Assembly (NCBI GenBank): GCA_900548005.1
Contig: URIZ01000016.1
Coordinates: forward strand, 1 to 30,657
Source of the DNA: an uncultured Eubacteriales bacterium
Lineage (GTDB): Bacteria > Bacillota > Clostridia > Christensenellales > CAG-917
Length of the DNA: 30,657 nt
Direction of reading: 5' to 3'
Shown: positions 7,237 to 14,074 of the stretch, piece by piece
Layout of the letters: the number at the start of each line of letters is the position of its first letter
Numbering within the stretch: position 1 is the first letter of the stretch
Notes under the pieces: generated by a model
The model's database searches: none
What the model was told of the DNA's origin: nothing
What the model saw: only the letters and a program-made list of their open reading frames with translations
Made by a program: the position numbers and the translations under genes

Positions 7237-7242
7237 CAAGTG

Positions 7243-8229
7243 TTATTGTATGTCGTCGAGCGGAAGGAGCGACACTTCGAAACTGCCGTCGTCGAATATG
7301 TCGATAAGCGTGCCGCCGCGTTGCGTGTGGACTTTTTCGATTTTTGAATACGCGTTGTAGTCGATGCTCATGCCGTAGGTCAGGCGTATGCCCTGATAGG
7401 TGATTGACAGCGTGTTGAGATGATCGTGTCCCATAAACATGCCCTTGCAGCTGCCGAATTTCACCATTTCCGAGAAGAACTTGCCTTCAACGGTCTTGGG
7501 ATAGCCGAAGTAGTTGTCTTTTTCAAGCACGAATCCGCAATGATAGGTTGCCTCGCCCGTGTTTTTGTAGCACTTCTCCCAGCCTTCCTTGAATTCTTTG
7601 GGCGGAATGTGGAAGAATGCAAGCGATCTTGCCTTTTCGCCGTTCGTGCTGAGCGCGTCAATTTCCTTTTTATACCACTCGATTTGATCGTCGTGAATGA
7701 CGTCGAAACCGCTGAAAAAACTCCACGTAAGATAGGCATTGCTGTCCACAAACATGAGCGCGGTGTTGAGCGATCCGTCTTGGTTGAGAAGGGGTATGCA
7801 ATAGTTGCCGTCGCCCGTGATGTTCTCATCGCCGTGCTTGAAGTGGCAATGTTCGAGCGCGCCGTAGAAATCGCCAAGCTCTCTCTTGCTTGCCTTTGCC
7901 CACACTTCGCTGTCGTGATTGCCAAACACAACCGTCCACGGCTTGCCGAGTTTTTCCATGACGGAGGCAAACATCTCGCTTGCCTTCAAGTTGTTGAAGC
8001 TGCCCTGATTGAGCCACGGCATCGGATAGACCATATCCCCCGTCACGACCACGAAATCGGCATCGGACGCGCCCACGATTTTCTCAACCGCAGCGAGCGC
8101 AAGCTTATCCTTTTTTCTTGTGCCGAGCGAGCCGCCGATGTGGATATCGGTCAGTTGCAAGATCCTGAACGGCTTGCCGTTTTCTTTCACCGCGACTTCT
8201 CTCCCGTCGCGCGTTTCAAAATGCGCCAT
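7243..8229 (-). CDS. Calcineurin-like metallophosphoesterase
   Basis: A probable dinuclear-metal phosphoesterase of 328 residues, no signal peptide, so cytoplasmic. The five family blocks are in order: DIH (D28, H30), GD (D65), GNHD (N104, H105), a single His in FFHIPP, and GHDH near the C-terminus. The fold and length recall the Dcr2/purple-acid-phosphatase-29 branch that cleaves phosphomonoesters; the true substrate is unknown. The start at 8229 is set by AAGGAG 5 nt upstream and by the TAATG overlap with the transporter stop, so the two are translationally coupled. The context suggests action on a phosphorylated product or storage form of the transported solute, but that is inference. Confidence 0.88.
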   Translation of the reverse strand: MAHFETRDGREVAVKENGKPFRILQLTDIHIGGSLGTRKKDKLALAAVEKIVGASDADFVVVTGDMVYPMPWLNQGSFNNLKASEMFASVMEKLGKPWTVVFGNHDSEVWAKASKRELGDFYGALEHCHFKHGDENITGDGNYCIPLLNQDGSLNTALMFVDSNAYLTWSFFSGFDVIHDDQIEWYKKEIDALSTNGEKARSLAFFHIPPKEFKEGWEKCYKNTGEATYHCGFVLEKDNYFGYPKTVEGKFFSEMVKFGSCKGMFMGHDHLNTLSITYQGIRLTYGMSIDYNAYSKIEKVHTQRGGTLIDIFDDGSFEVSLLPLDDIQ

Positions 8230-9974
8230 TAGCACTCCTTATCGTCACAATCGCAAGATGAAACATCCGATTGCGGCTCTTCAACGTCGTTTTGCGTGTT
8301 TTCGCTCTCAATCGACTCTTCTTCCTTTTCTTCGGAGATTTCTTCAAGAGCCGCTTCCACGCCTTCGACGTATGCGTTGTGTTTGTCTTCATCATTCACT
8401 ATGACTTCAACAACGTCGTCGGGATTGACTTTGCCGTAAAGCTCACAGATGAGCGATTCTCTTTCTTGAGATTCTTCATCGGTGAGCTCCTTGCCTGACT
8501 TTCTCGCCTCGATGAAATAGCGGATGCGAGTGAGCTTGGTGCTGTTGATTTTGTACTTGAAGGACGCGATCAAAGCGATTGTGATGAACACCGCAACCGA
8601 GATACCAAGCGCAAGACGAATTGTCAACAACACGGTCGAGCTTTGCGCTTCGTATGCCGATGGATCGTTGGATTCGTTGGAGATGTAGCCAAGACCGCCG
8701 ATGATCCAGCCGACCATACCCACGCCAAGACCGCCGCCCACTTTTCTTGCAAGCGTCATCATGCCGCTGTACGTGCCTGTCGGTCTTGCGCCGGTTGCCA
8801 TTTCGGCAACGTCAACGGTGTCCGGGAAGATGATCCAAGGCATCATTTGCGCGCCGCCAAAGCCAAGTCCCATGATGAGTGCAACGATAGGAACGAGAAT
8901 GGGCGGTGCCCAGCTCGGATCCATCGCCGCAAGCATGATTCCGCCGAAAATGTAGAACGGAAGTCCCATACGGAAGGCAAATTGTTTGCTCTTTTTGTCC
9001 ATCATCACGCGTGCGAGCGGGAACATAACAACCGCCGCCACCATCATAGGCGCGATGATAAACAAGGACGACATATCCATACCGAACAGTTTGTAGCCGT
9101 GCCAAACGTCAGTTGCATAGTAAACGGCAAGCGCGGATATGATGTCCATGCACATAAACGCCGTGACGTACATCACGATATGCCAGCGGTACGATCGGTT
9201 TTTGTAGGGCACAGCATAGCTGTTGACAAATTGTTTGAAGTTGAAATGTTGTTTGGGAGTCTTGGGATTGATACGCTCTTTGACGAAGATGCCGCATATC
9301 ACCAAGCCGCCGCCGAAAAGCGTGCCGAACACCAAACTCATGCAAAGCCAAAAATCAACCGATGAAAGTTGCGGCACAAAAAGGAATCCCGTACCCTTCG
9401 GGTTGGTGAGTGCCTCGATAAACACGAGCGGAAGAACGTAGCCAAGCCCCGACGCGATCGCCGTGAACACAAGCTTGACCGTGTTTGCGTTGTTTCGCTC
9501 CCTAAAAGACGGAGTGATGTCGCTTGCCATCGAGCAATACGGCACTTGAGTGACCGTTGAACACGTGTTCCATATAAGATACAGGATGATGATGTACGCC
9601 GTAAATCCGCCGACGCTCATGCCCCATTCTCTGACAGGTAGGAATACCAAGAAAATGCAAATAAACAGCGAAATGCCGCCAAAGAACATGTACGGCTTGC
9701 GTCTTCCCCACTTGCCGCGCGTGTTGTCCGAGATGAAACCCATAAACGGGTCGGTGAAAGCGTCCCAAAACTTTGCAAGCATCATAATGGTGGACGCCAC
9801 CGTCATGGCGATGCCGTTTTTGGTCATGTACGCAAGCATAACGCAAGACATCATGCTCACGCCGCCGCCATCCATAAGTCCGCCAATGCCGTAGGCGAGT
9901 TTCTCTTTGAACGGAACTCTGTCCGCTTCCGCAATCGGCTCGAGAGCCACGTCGTTTTTCTTCTTCTTTTTCAT
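8229..9974 (-). CDS. GPH-family (MelB-like) sugar:cation symporter with acidic Cys-containing tail
   Basis: A 12-helix inner-membrane major-facilitator protein of the glycoside-pentoside-hexuronide group, importing a sugar or glycoside with Na+ or H+. The helix II signature W-D-A-F-T-D-P (D71 and D75, equivalent to the cation-site aspartates of MelB) is followed by the loop motif SD-T-GKWGRRKP. Hydrophobic segments run from about residue 30 to 480. Unusually, a cytosolic tail of about 90 residues follows, very rich in Glu/Asp and ending CDCDDKEC; usual GPH carriers are 450-500 residues. In MelB relatives a fused C-terminal domain can be regulatory (EIIA-like), but this tail is low-complexity, not EIIA. 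First gene of a two-gene operon with the phosphoesterase. RBS AAGGGA. Confidence 0.88.
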   Translation of the reverse strand: MKKKKKNDVALEPIAEADRVPFKEKLAYGIGGLMDGGGVSMMSCVMLAYMTKNGIAMTVASTIMMLAKFWDAFTDPFMGFISDNTRGKWGRRKPYMFFGGISLFICIFLVFLPVREWGMSVGGFTAYIIILYLIWNTCSTVTQVPYCSMASDITPSFRERNNANTVKLVFTAIASGLGYVLPLVFIEALTNPKGTGFLFVPQLSSVDFWLCMSLVFGTLFGGGLVICGIFVKERINPKTPKQHFNFKQFVNSYAVPYKNRSYRWHIVMYVTAFMCMDIISALAVYYATDVWHGYKLFGMDMSSLFIIAPMMVAAVVMFPLARVMMDKKSKQFAFRMGLPFYIFGGIMLAAMDPSWAPPILVPIVALIMGLGFGGAQMMPWIIFPDTVDVAEMATGARPTGTYSGMMTLARKVGGGLGVGMVGWIIGGLGYISNESNDPSAYEAQSSTVLLTIRLALGISVAVFITIALIASFKYKINSTKLTRIRYFIEARKSGKELTDEESQERESLICELYGKVNPDDVVEVIVNDEDKHNAYVEGVEAALEEISEEKEEESIESENTQNDVEEPQSDVSSCDCDDKEC

Positions 9975-10005
9975 AAAATTCCCTTTGAAGTGAATTGATA
10001 CACCT

Positions 10006-10035
10006 ATTCTACCACACTTTGCCCCAATATCTCAA
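10006..10035 (-). promoter_or_regulatory. Promoter of the symporter-phosphoesterase operon
   Basis: On the minus strand TTGAGA (10030-10035), an 18-nt spacer and TAGAAT (10006-10011), giving a leader of about 25 nt before the ATG at 9974. I see no sugar-responsive operator. Confidence 0.55.
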
Positions 10036-10160
10036 TAGTAAATTGACAATTAAAGCAACATTAAAACCCATTTATGTGTTTTTTATATCACATTTTCCCT
10101 TCTCCGCCGCACTCTCCGTCCGCAAAACATCCCCCCCCTTCTACACTTATCTTTCTCCCA

Positions 10161-10191
10161 CAAACAGAAAACCATCGGCTTCAACCGATGG
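10161..10191 (-). terminator. Terminator of the 65-residue protein gene
   Basis: CCATCGG (10172-10178) pairs with CCGATGG (10185-10191) around a 6-nt loop. On the minus strand it is followed by TTTTCTGTTTG, about 17 nt past the stop codon. Confidence 0.75.
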
Positions 10192-10208
10192 CTTTCATTT
10201 TAAATCAA

Positions 10209-10406
10209 TCACTCTGTTGTTTTCACATATCCGCCGTTTTCAATGACTTTTTCCAAAACATCGGCAACAAAAAACAAACATCGACTGATTTTGACGTTGT
10301 TTACAATATCTCCTTCCGGGACATTGTCATCGGTAAGCGGATTTATGCCGTTCGCCAACTTTTCAATATATATTTTTGCTCTGCAGGTCAATTCAAAGTC
10401 GTCCAA
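10209..10406 (-). CDS. Small conserved-looking protein of unknown function, 65 aa
   Basis: A 65-residue soluble protein starting at TTG 10406, with an AAGGGGG ribosome site 8 nt upstream, a very good promoter before it and a terminator after it. This complete transcription unit argues for a real gene. The sequence is well mixed in composition: an N-terminal helix (FELTCRAKIYIEKLANG), a central NPLTDDNVPEGDIVNN turn, then a helix ISRCLFFVADVLEKVIENGG. The pattern LANGxNPLTxxxxPExDxxNN...SRC looks like a small conserved domain, but I cannot name the family and suggest no function. Two cysteines (in TCRA and SRC) are too far apart for a usual metal site. No partner gene is evident. Confidence 0.75.
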   Translation of the reverse strand: MDDFELTCRAKIYIEKLANGINPLTDDNVPEGDIVNNVKISRCLFFVADVLEKVIENGGYVKTTE

Positions 10407-10433
10407 AGAAAATTCCCCCTTTCAAACACCACA

Positions 10434-10462
10434 ATTATACCATTATCTCCCCCTATATTCAA
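10434..10462 (-). promoter_or_regulatory. Strong sigma-A promoter of the 65-residue protein gene
   Basis: On the minus strand TTGAAT (10457-10462), an exact 17-nt spacer and a consensus TATAAT (10434-10439). Predicted start near 10427, 20 nt before the TTG start codon. Confidence 0.8.
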
Positions 10463-10535
10463 GTCCCACTTTTTATCCGCACATCCCTCTTCGGTTATTA
10501 TCTAAAAATATAGGATACTTACATTGCAAAGAACA

Positions 10536-10587
10536 AATGAAGAACAAGGAAAAGCCCTTTGGGGACATCGCCTTGTGTCTTGTAGTT
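10536..10587 (+). repeat. Folded repeat element, decayed copy 1 (first-type stem)
   Basis: It begins ATGAAGAACAAGG and carries a left second-stem arm GCCCTTTGGGG, then CATCG and CCT, matching the left half of the intact copy at 10681. It then breaks off and the hairpin and right arm are lost. Together with the three following copies it fills the 500-nt gene-free gap between the 65-residue gene and fba. Confidence 0.75.
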
Positions 10588-10675
10588 GGCATAAGCCGTC
10601 AAATAGATGAAGAACAAGAAAACACCCCGAGAATGACAACCCTAGCATACTATTCGTTGTCTACCTAACGCCACA
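10588..10675 (+). repeat. Folded repeat element, decayed copy 2 (second-type stem)
   Basis: It starts with GGCATAAGCCGTCAAATAG, the same outer arm as the intact copy at 10791. It continues with ATGAAGAACAAGAAAA, CACCCCGAG and CAACCCTAGC, then jumps to a right-end-like TATTCGTTGTC. The hairpin's right arms are missing, so an internal deletion has removed half the palindrome. Confidence 0.75.
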
Positions 10676-10680
10676 AAAAA

Positions 10681-10780
10681 GATGAAGATCAAGGAAAAAC
10701 CCTTTGGGGGCATCGCCTAATGTACCGAGCGTACATGACGATGAACCCAAAGGGCTTTGACACAGTTATTCGCTGTTGTT
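10681..10780 (+). repeat. Folded repeat element, intact copy 3
   Basis: 5' motif ATGAAGATCAAGG (10682-10694). Second stem CCCTTTGGG/CCCAAAGGG (10700-10708 with 10746-10754). Third stem CATCG/CGATG (10711-10715 with 10739-10743). Internal loop CCTA (10716-10719) facing GA (10737-10738). Terminal stem ATGTAC/GTACAT (10720-10725 with 10731-10736) closed by CGAGC. TGAC and AGTTATTCGCT follow on the right. The outer stem is not clearly preserved. No T-tract follows, so it is not an ordinary terminator. Confidence 0.85.
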
Positions 10781-10790
10781 ATATGCTTGA

Positions 10791-10916
10791 GCATAAGCCG
10801 TCAAATAGATGCATAATGCGAAAGCGCCCCGAGAATGACAACCCTAGCGTACTAAACGTACGTGAGTTGCAGGCTCGGGGCGCTGACAAAATTAGGCGCT
10901 ATTTGACGGCTTATGC
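10791..10916 (+). repeat. Folded repeat element, intact copy 4 with perfect 18-bp outer stem
   Basis: Outer stem: GCATAAGCCGTCAAATAG (10791-10808) pairs perfectly over 18 bp with 10899-10916. Second stem GCGCCCCGAG/CTCGGGGCGC (10824-10833 with 10874-10883). Third stem CAAC/GTTG (10839-10842 with 10866-10869). Internal loop CCTA (10843-10846) facing GA (10864-10865). Terminal stem GCGTAC/GTACGT (10847-10852 with 10858-10863). TGAC follows the second stem. The right outer arm overlaps the end of fba, whose final codon GCA and stop TAA are part of the arm. Confidence 0.9.
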
Positions 10917-11840
10917 CTTGTGGTCGCAACCAAGAACATCCACAATCTTATGTTTCACCACTTCTCTAACTGCATCTCTTGCCGGTCCGAGATATTGACG
11001 CGGATCGAAGTGAGAGGGGTTGAGAGCGAAGTGTTCGCGGATTGCGCCGGTGACGGCAAGACGCAAGTCGGAGTCGATGTTGATCTTGCAAACTGCCATG
11101 GACGCTGCCTTGCGGAGCATCTCTTCCGGGACGCCTTGTGCGCCGGGCATGCTGCCGCCGTATTTGTTGACTTTGGCAACGAGCTCTTGCGGGACGGAAG
11201 ATGCGCCGTGAAGGACGATCGGGAATCCGGGGAGACGTCTGCCGACTTCTTCGAGAATGTCGAAGCGGAGTTGGGGTTGACCTTTGAATTTGTATGCGCC
11301 GTGTGACGTGCCGATTGCGATTGCAAGGGAGTCAACGCCGGTCTTTTCGACAAACTCTTGAACTTGGTCGGGATCGGTGAACGCTGCGTCTTTTGCTGCG
11401 ACGTTGACTGCGTCTTCGATGCCTGCGAGTTTTCCGAGTTCTGCCTCAACGACAACGCCGTGGTCGTGAGCATACTCGACAACTTGTCTTGTGATGCTGA
11501 TATTTTCTGCGAACGGATGCGCACTTGCGTCGATCATAACGGAAGTGAATCCGCTGTCCACGCAGTCTTTGCAGAGCGCGAAGCTGTCGCCGTGATCAAG
11601 GTGCAAGCAGATAGGAAGACCGCTGGTTTCCACAGCTGCTTCAACCATTTTGGTGAGATAGGTGGTGTTTGCGTATTTTCTTGCGCCGGAAGACACTTGA
11701 AGAATGAGCGGAGCTTGCTCTTCGGTTGCCGCCTCAACGATGCCTTGGATGATTTCCATATTGTTGACGTTAAATGCACCGATTGCATAACCGCCTGCAT
11801 ACGCTTTTTTGAACATTTCGGTTGTAGTTACTAATGGCAT
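10911..11840 (-). CDS. fba: Class II fructose-bisphosphate aldolase
   Basis: A cytosolic Zn-dependent enzyme splitting fructose 1,6-bisphosphate to dihydroxyacetone phosphate and glyceraldehyde 3-phosphate in glycolysis, and the reverse in gluconeogenesis. 309 residues. The barrel shows the class II signature L-D-H-G-D with catalytic D82 and zinc ligand H83, the later ligand histidines in GTSHG and LHGASS, a Glu in VEAELG, and the phosphate-loop N-I-D-S-D near the C-terminus. The ATG at 11840 is used because GGGAGG lies 7 nt upstream; the frame's earlier start at 11855 would swallow that site. Odd point: the last two codons lie inside the outer arm of the folded repeat at 10791-10916, which therefore forms the start of the mRNA's 3' untranslated region. 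Confidence 0.95.
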   Translation of the reverse strand: MPLVTTTEMFKKAYAGGYAIGAFNVNNMEIIQGIVEAATEEQAPLILQVSSGARKYANTTYLTKMVEAAVETSGLPICLHLDHGDSFALCKDCVDSGFTSVMIDASAHPFAENISITRQVVEYAHDHGVVVEAELGKLAGIEDAVNVAAKDAAFTDPDQVQEFVEKTGVDSLAIAIGTSHGAYKFKGQPQLRFDILEEVGRRLPGFPIVLHGASSVPQELVAKVNKYGGSMPGAQGVPEEMLRKAASMAVCKINIDSDLRLAVTGAIREHFALNPSHFDPRQYLGPARDAVREVVKHKIVDVLGCDHKA

Positions 11841-11872
11841 TTTTTTGCCTCCCAAAATTTTATTTCGCCCAT

Positions 11873-11901
11873 ATTATACAACCTATCAATGAAAAACACA
11901 A
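11873..11901 (-). promoter_or_regulatory. Promoter of fba
   Basis: On the minus strand TTGTGT (11896-11901), a 17-nt spacer and TATAAT (11873-11878). The -35 hexamer is part of the 3' arm of the upstream gene's terminator hairpin. Confidence 0.75.
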
Positions 11902-11925
11902 CCGTTTATTGTCAAAAGGTTGTGT
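11891..11925 (-). terminator. Terminator of the small multidrug-export gene
   Basis: ACACAACC and GGTTGTGT form a perfect 8-bp stem (minus-strand arms at 11918-11925 and 11896-11903) with a 14-nt loop, followed by TTTTTC. It lies 20 nt beyond the stop at 11945. Confidence 0.8.
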
Positions 11926-11944
11926 CATTGAAAAGTTGTTTGCG

Positions 11945-12784
11945 TCAAATCGGATCGTCCTTGTCCACGACGTTTTTGTTGCGTTTCTCGTCTCTGCCGA
12001 TGACGATGTGCGTATCGCCGTTTTCGTCGACGTACTCTTTTTTTATGAGCACTTTGCCGTCCTGTGCCGCTTCTCTTTTGAGAACGGCGAGCTCGTATTC
12101 GCTCTTATTTTGATATTTTTCAAGTTCTTCGCGCTGTTTGCGTTCTCTGCGTTTGTTGCGCGTGAAATACAGCGTAATTCCTATCGCGATTGCAAGGATG
12201 ACAAACCCGTATAAAAACACGTCTGCGTACTGTTGCGGGATAAACCAAGCGATCGTTGTGAGAATAAGCCCTGCGATGATGTTGCCGAAAAACACCGCAA
12301 GAGAGGCTTTCCACACGGGGAAATCAAGAAAACTGCCCACGCACGATCCTGTCCACGCGCCCGTCATGGGCAACGGTATGGCAACGAACACAAACAGCCC
12401 CAAAAATTTCTTTGCGTCCGTTGAGAGCGGCTTGCGGGGCTTGTGTTTCTCTTCCTTCTTGGCAATTTCTTCGGCATTGTACGCCGAGTCTGCGCGGTCT
12501 TGGATGTTGGACTCCATATTCTTTGCGATTTTTGAAAACCACTTGGAGCGGCGCAACTTGCGAAGGAGCGGTCTTGTGATCAAAATCAGCGGCACAATCA
12601 CGGTGGTTGAGCCCGCGATGCAGCAAAGCATGCCCAGCATCATTTCGCCAATCGTGTCAAACATATACGGCATCGTCAAAATAGCCCCGCGCAATTCGAT
12701 TATAGGTATAATCGAAATCACGTAGAGCGTGAGATATGGGTTGCCGATTGCCGTGCTGATTTGATTGATGAGATCTTGTATCAT
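11945..12784 (-). CDS. Small multidrug-export family membrane protein (COG2426)
   Basis: A 279-residue inner-membrane protein. It shows the two family landmarks of the putative small multidrug export group: IIPIIELRGAI near residue 25 and IPLPMTGAWTGS near residue 130. Each is a re-entrant-looking glycine/proline segment within hydrophobic helices, about five or six in total. A charged cytosolic loop of about 50 residues separates the halves, and a very charged tail (RNKRRERKQREELEKYQ and beyond) ends the protein. The family name is historical; transport of drugs is not established. The start at ATG 12784 is chosen because it directly follows a strong promoter; the longer frame to 12859 would include that promoter. 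RBS GGGAAAG is weak. Confidence 0.82.
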   Translation of the reverse strand: MIQDLINQISTAIGNPYLTLYVISIIPIIELRGAILTMPYMFDTIGEMMLGMLCCIAGSTTVIVPLILITRPLLRKLRRSKWFSKIAKNMESNIQDRADSAYNAEEIAKKEEKHKPRKPLSTDAKKFLGLFVFVAIPLPMTGAWTGSCVGSFLDFPVWKASLAVFFGNIIAGLILTTIAWFIPQQYADVFLYGFVILAIAIGITLYFTRNKRRERKQREELEKYQNKSEYELAVLKREAAQDGKVLIKKEYVDENGDTHIVIGRDEKRNKNVVDKDDPI

Positions 12785-12805
12785 TTTGCTTTCCCGATTA
12801 TACAA

Positions 12806-12834
12806 AGTATAAGTGACGGCGAGATTTATGTCAA
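12806..12834 (-). promoter_or_regulatory. Consensus promoter of the small multidrug-export gene
   Basis: On the minus strand TTGACA (12829-12834), exactly 17 nt, then TATACT (12806-12811). It diverges from the ttcA-like promoter only 20 nt away. Confidence 0.82.
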
Positions 12835-12853
12835 GGCGATTTGACGGATACGC

Positions 12854-12882
12854 TTGCAAAACGCGCTCGATTTATTTATAAT
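12854..12882 (+). promoter_or_regulatory. Promoter of the ttcA-like gene
   Basis: TTGCAA (12854-12859), 17 nt, TATAAT (12877-12882). Predicted start near 12889. Confidence 0.75.
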
Positions 12883-12916
12883 TTTGTCACAATAATATGC
12901 CATGCGGGAGCATTTT

Positions 12917-13654
12917 ATGCAAAAAATATTGAGCGCGATGAGACGCGCGATCAGCGACTACAATATGATAGAAGACGGCGACAAAATCTTTGTCGGGCTT
13001 TCGGGCGGAAAGGACAGCACTCTGCTGCTTGCCGCGCTTGCCGCCTACCGCCGTTTTTCGCCGCAAAAGTTCACGCTCGAAGCAATCACCATAGATATGG
13101 GGTTGAAGGACACGAAAAAGGAAGAAATGGACGCGCTCGTTGCCTACTGCGAGAGTTTGAACGTGCCACATCACCTTGTAAAAACGGATATTGCGGAGAT
13201 AATCTTCGAGGCAAGGAAAGAGTCGAATCCTTGCTCACTTTGCGCCAAAATGCGCCGTGGCGCGCTCAACGACGAGATATCAAAGCTCGGCGGTGGCAAA
13301 CTTGCGCTCGGACACAATGCGGACGACGTTGCCGAAACGATGCTGCTGTCCCTTCTCTATGAAGGCAGATTTTCATGCTTTCCGCCGACCGCTCACATGG
13401 AACGCTCGGACGTGACGCTCATCCGCCCCTTCATCTACATCGAAGAGTATGACGTGAAATGCGCGGCAAAAAGGCTGTCGCTGCCAATAGTCAACAACCC
13501 CTGCCCCATGAATCATCACTCAAAGCGCGAATACGCAAAAAACCTGATAAAGCACATTTGCAAGGATATCCCCTTTGCCAAGCAACGAATACTGGGAGCA
13601 ATCTACCACCCCGAACGCAACAATCTTTGGCAAAAACCCGACACGGAAAAATGA
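12917..13654 (+). CDS. ttcA: TtcA-like tRNA 2-thiolation ATP-pyrophosphatase
   Basis: A cytosolic PP-loop enzyme that activates a tRNA base with ATP and inserts sulfur; TtcA makes 2-thiocytidine at position 32. The PP-loop SGGKDS is at residues 29-34. C106 and C109 (NPCSLC) plus C196 (NPCPMN) match the three cysteines that hold the [4Fe-4S] cluster in TtcA enzymes, and GHNADDVAET (132-141) is the second family block. At 245 residues it is shorter than E. coli TtcA (about 310), as usual for clostridial members; those may act on other tRNA positions, so the precise product is uncertain. The start at 12917 is chosen over 12902 because GGGAG lies 6 nt upstream. Confidence 0.83.
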   Translation: MQKILSAMRRAISDYNMIEDGDKIFVGLSGGKDSTLLLAALAAYRRFSPQKFTLEAITIDMGLKDTKKEEMDALVAYCESLNVPHHLVKTDIAEIIFEARKESNPCSLCAKMRRGALNDEISKLGGGKLALGHNADDVAETMLLSLLYEGRFSCFPPTAHMERSDVTLIRPFIYIEEYDVKCAAKRLSLPIVNNPCPMNHHSKREYAKNLIKHICKDIPFAKQRILGAIYHPERNNLWQKPDTEK

Positions 13655-13967
13655 TGTTTTTAGCAAAAACGAACGTTTATCAAGCAAAATCGGTATGATT
13701 ATCTTTTTGATGTGCAATTTGAGATAAAAGTCGGCAAATCAAAAGACGCGCATTTCGCGCACAGCTTTGACAAGACTTTATTCGAGTATGACAAGCGATT
13801 TGTTTATTGCAAAAGTCACAGCAATAGTCAAAAATCAACGCGATTCCCAACAGTAAAGATGTTGAAAATCACAACGATATACAAAACCGCAAATATATAA
13901 AAACGCAACAACAGTCAAGTCGTATTAATGATCAATACGAAACAATGTTGAAAACAACAAATATATT
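13655..13967. other. AT-rich gene-free stretch downstream of ttcA
   Basis: No gene is supported. A 62-codon frame (13712-13900) lacks a ribosome site and is of low quality; its codons continue upstream without a start, so it could be a gene remnant. Positions 13920-13939 hold a small palindrome (CGTATT...AATACG). The stretch ends at a strong terminator, which suggests that it is the ttcA 3' untranslated region or a decayed gene. Confidence 0.5.
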
Positions 13968-14000
13968 AAAAGGCGCAACGAAATCGGTTGCGCCTTTTGT
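13968..14000. terminator. Strong terminator hairpin (plus strand, also usable on minus)
   Basis: GGCGCAAC (13972-13979) pairs with GTTGCGCC (13987-13994) around 7 nt, with TTTTGTTTTG on the plus side and TTTTAATATAT on the minus side. It probably ends plus-strand transcripts from ttcA and backs up the ribosomal operon's terminator. Confidence 0.85.
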
Positions 14001-14020
14001 TTTGTGTTTTCAGGCAATGA

Positions 14021-14052
14021 AAAACGCCGAGCGATAAATCGTACGGCGTTTT
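14021..14052 (-). terminator. Terminator of the ribosomal superoperon
   Basis: On the minus strand AAAACGCCG and CGGCGTTTTT pair around an inner CGAT/ATCG step, followed by CATTGCC. It starts 22 nt after the rplQ stop. Confidence 0.88.
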
Positions 14053-14074
14053 CCGAATGTTGTCAATCTTTCGA

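Noticed and set aside
10536..10916. CRISPR array
   Set aside because: The repeats are long, few, palindromic at several levels and unequal in spacing; there are no regular spacers and no cas genes.
10791..10916. Simple rho-independent terminator of fba
   Set aside because: The stems are far longer than needed, contain conserved internal loops and are not followed by a T-tract on the minus strand.
12785..12859. N-terminal extension of the small multidrug-export protein
   Set aside because: The extra codons cover the -35 and -10 of a near-consensus promoter.
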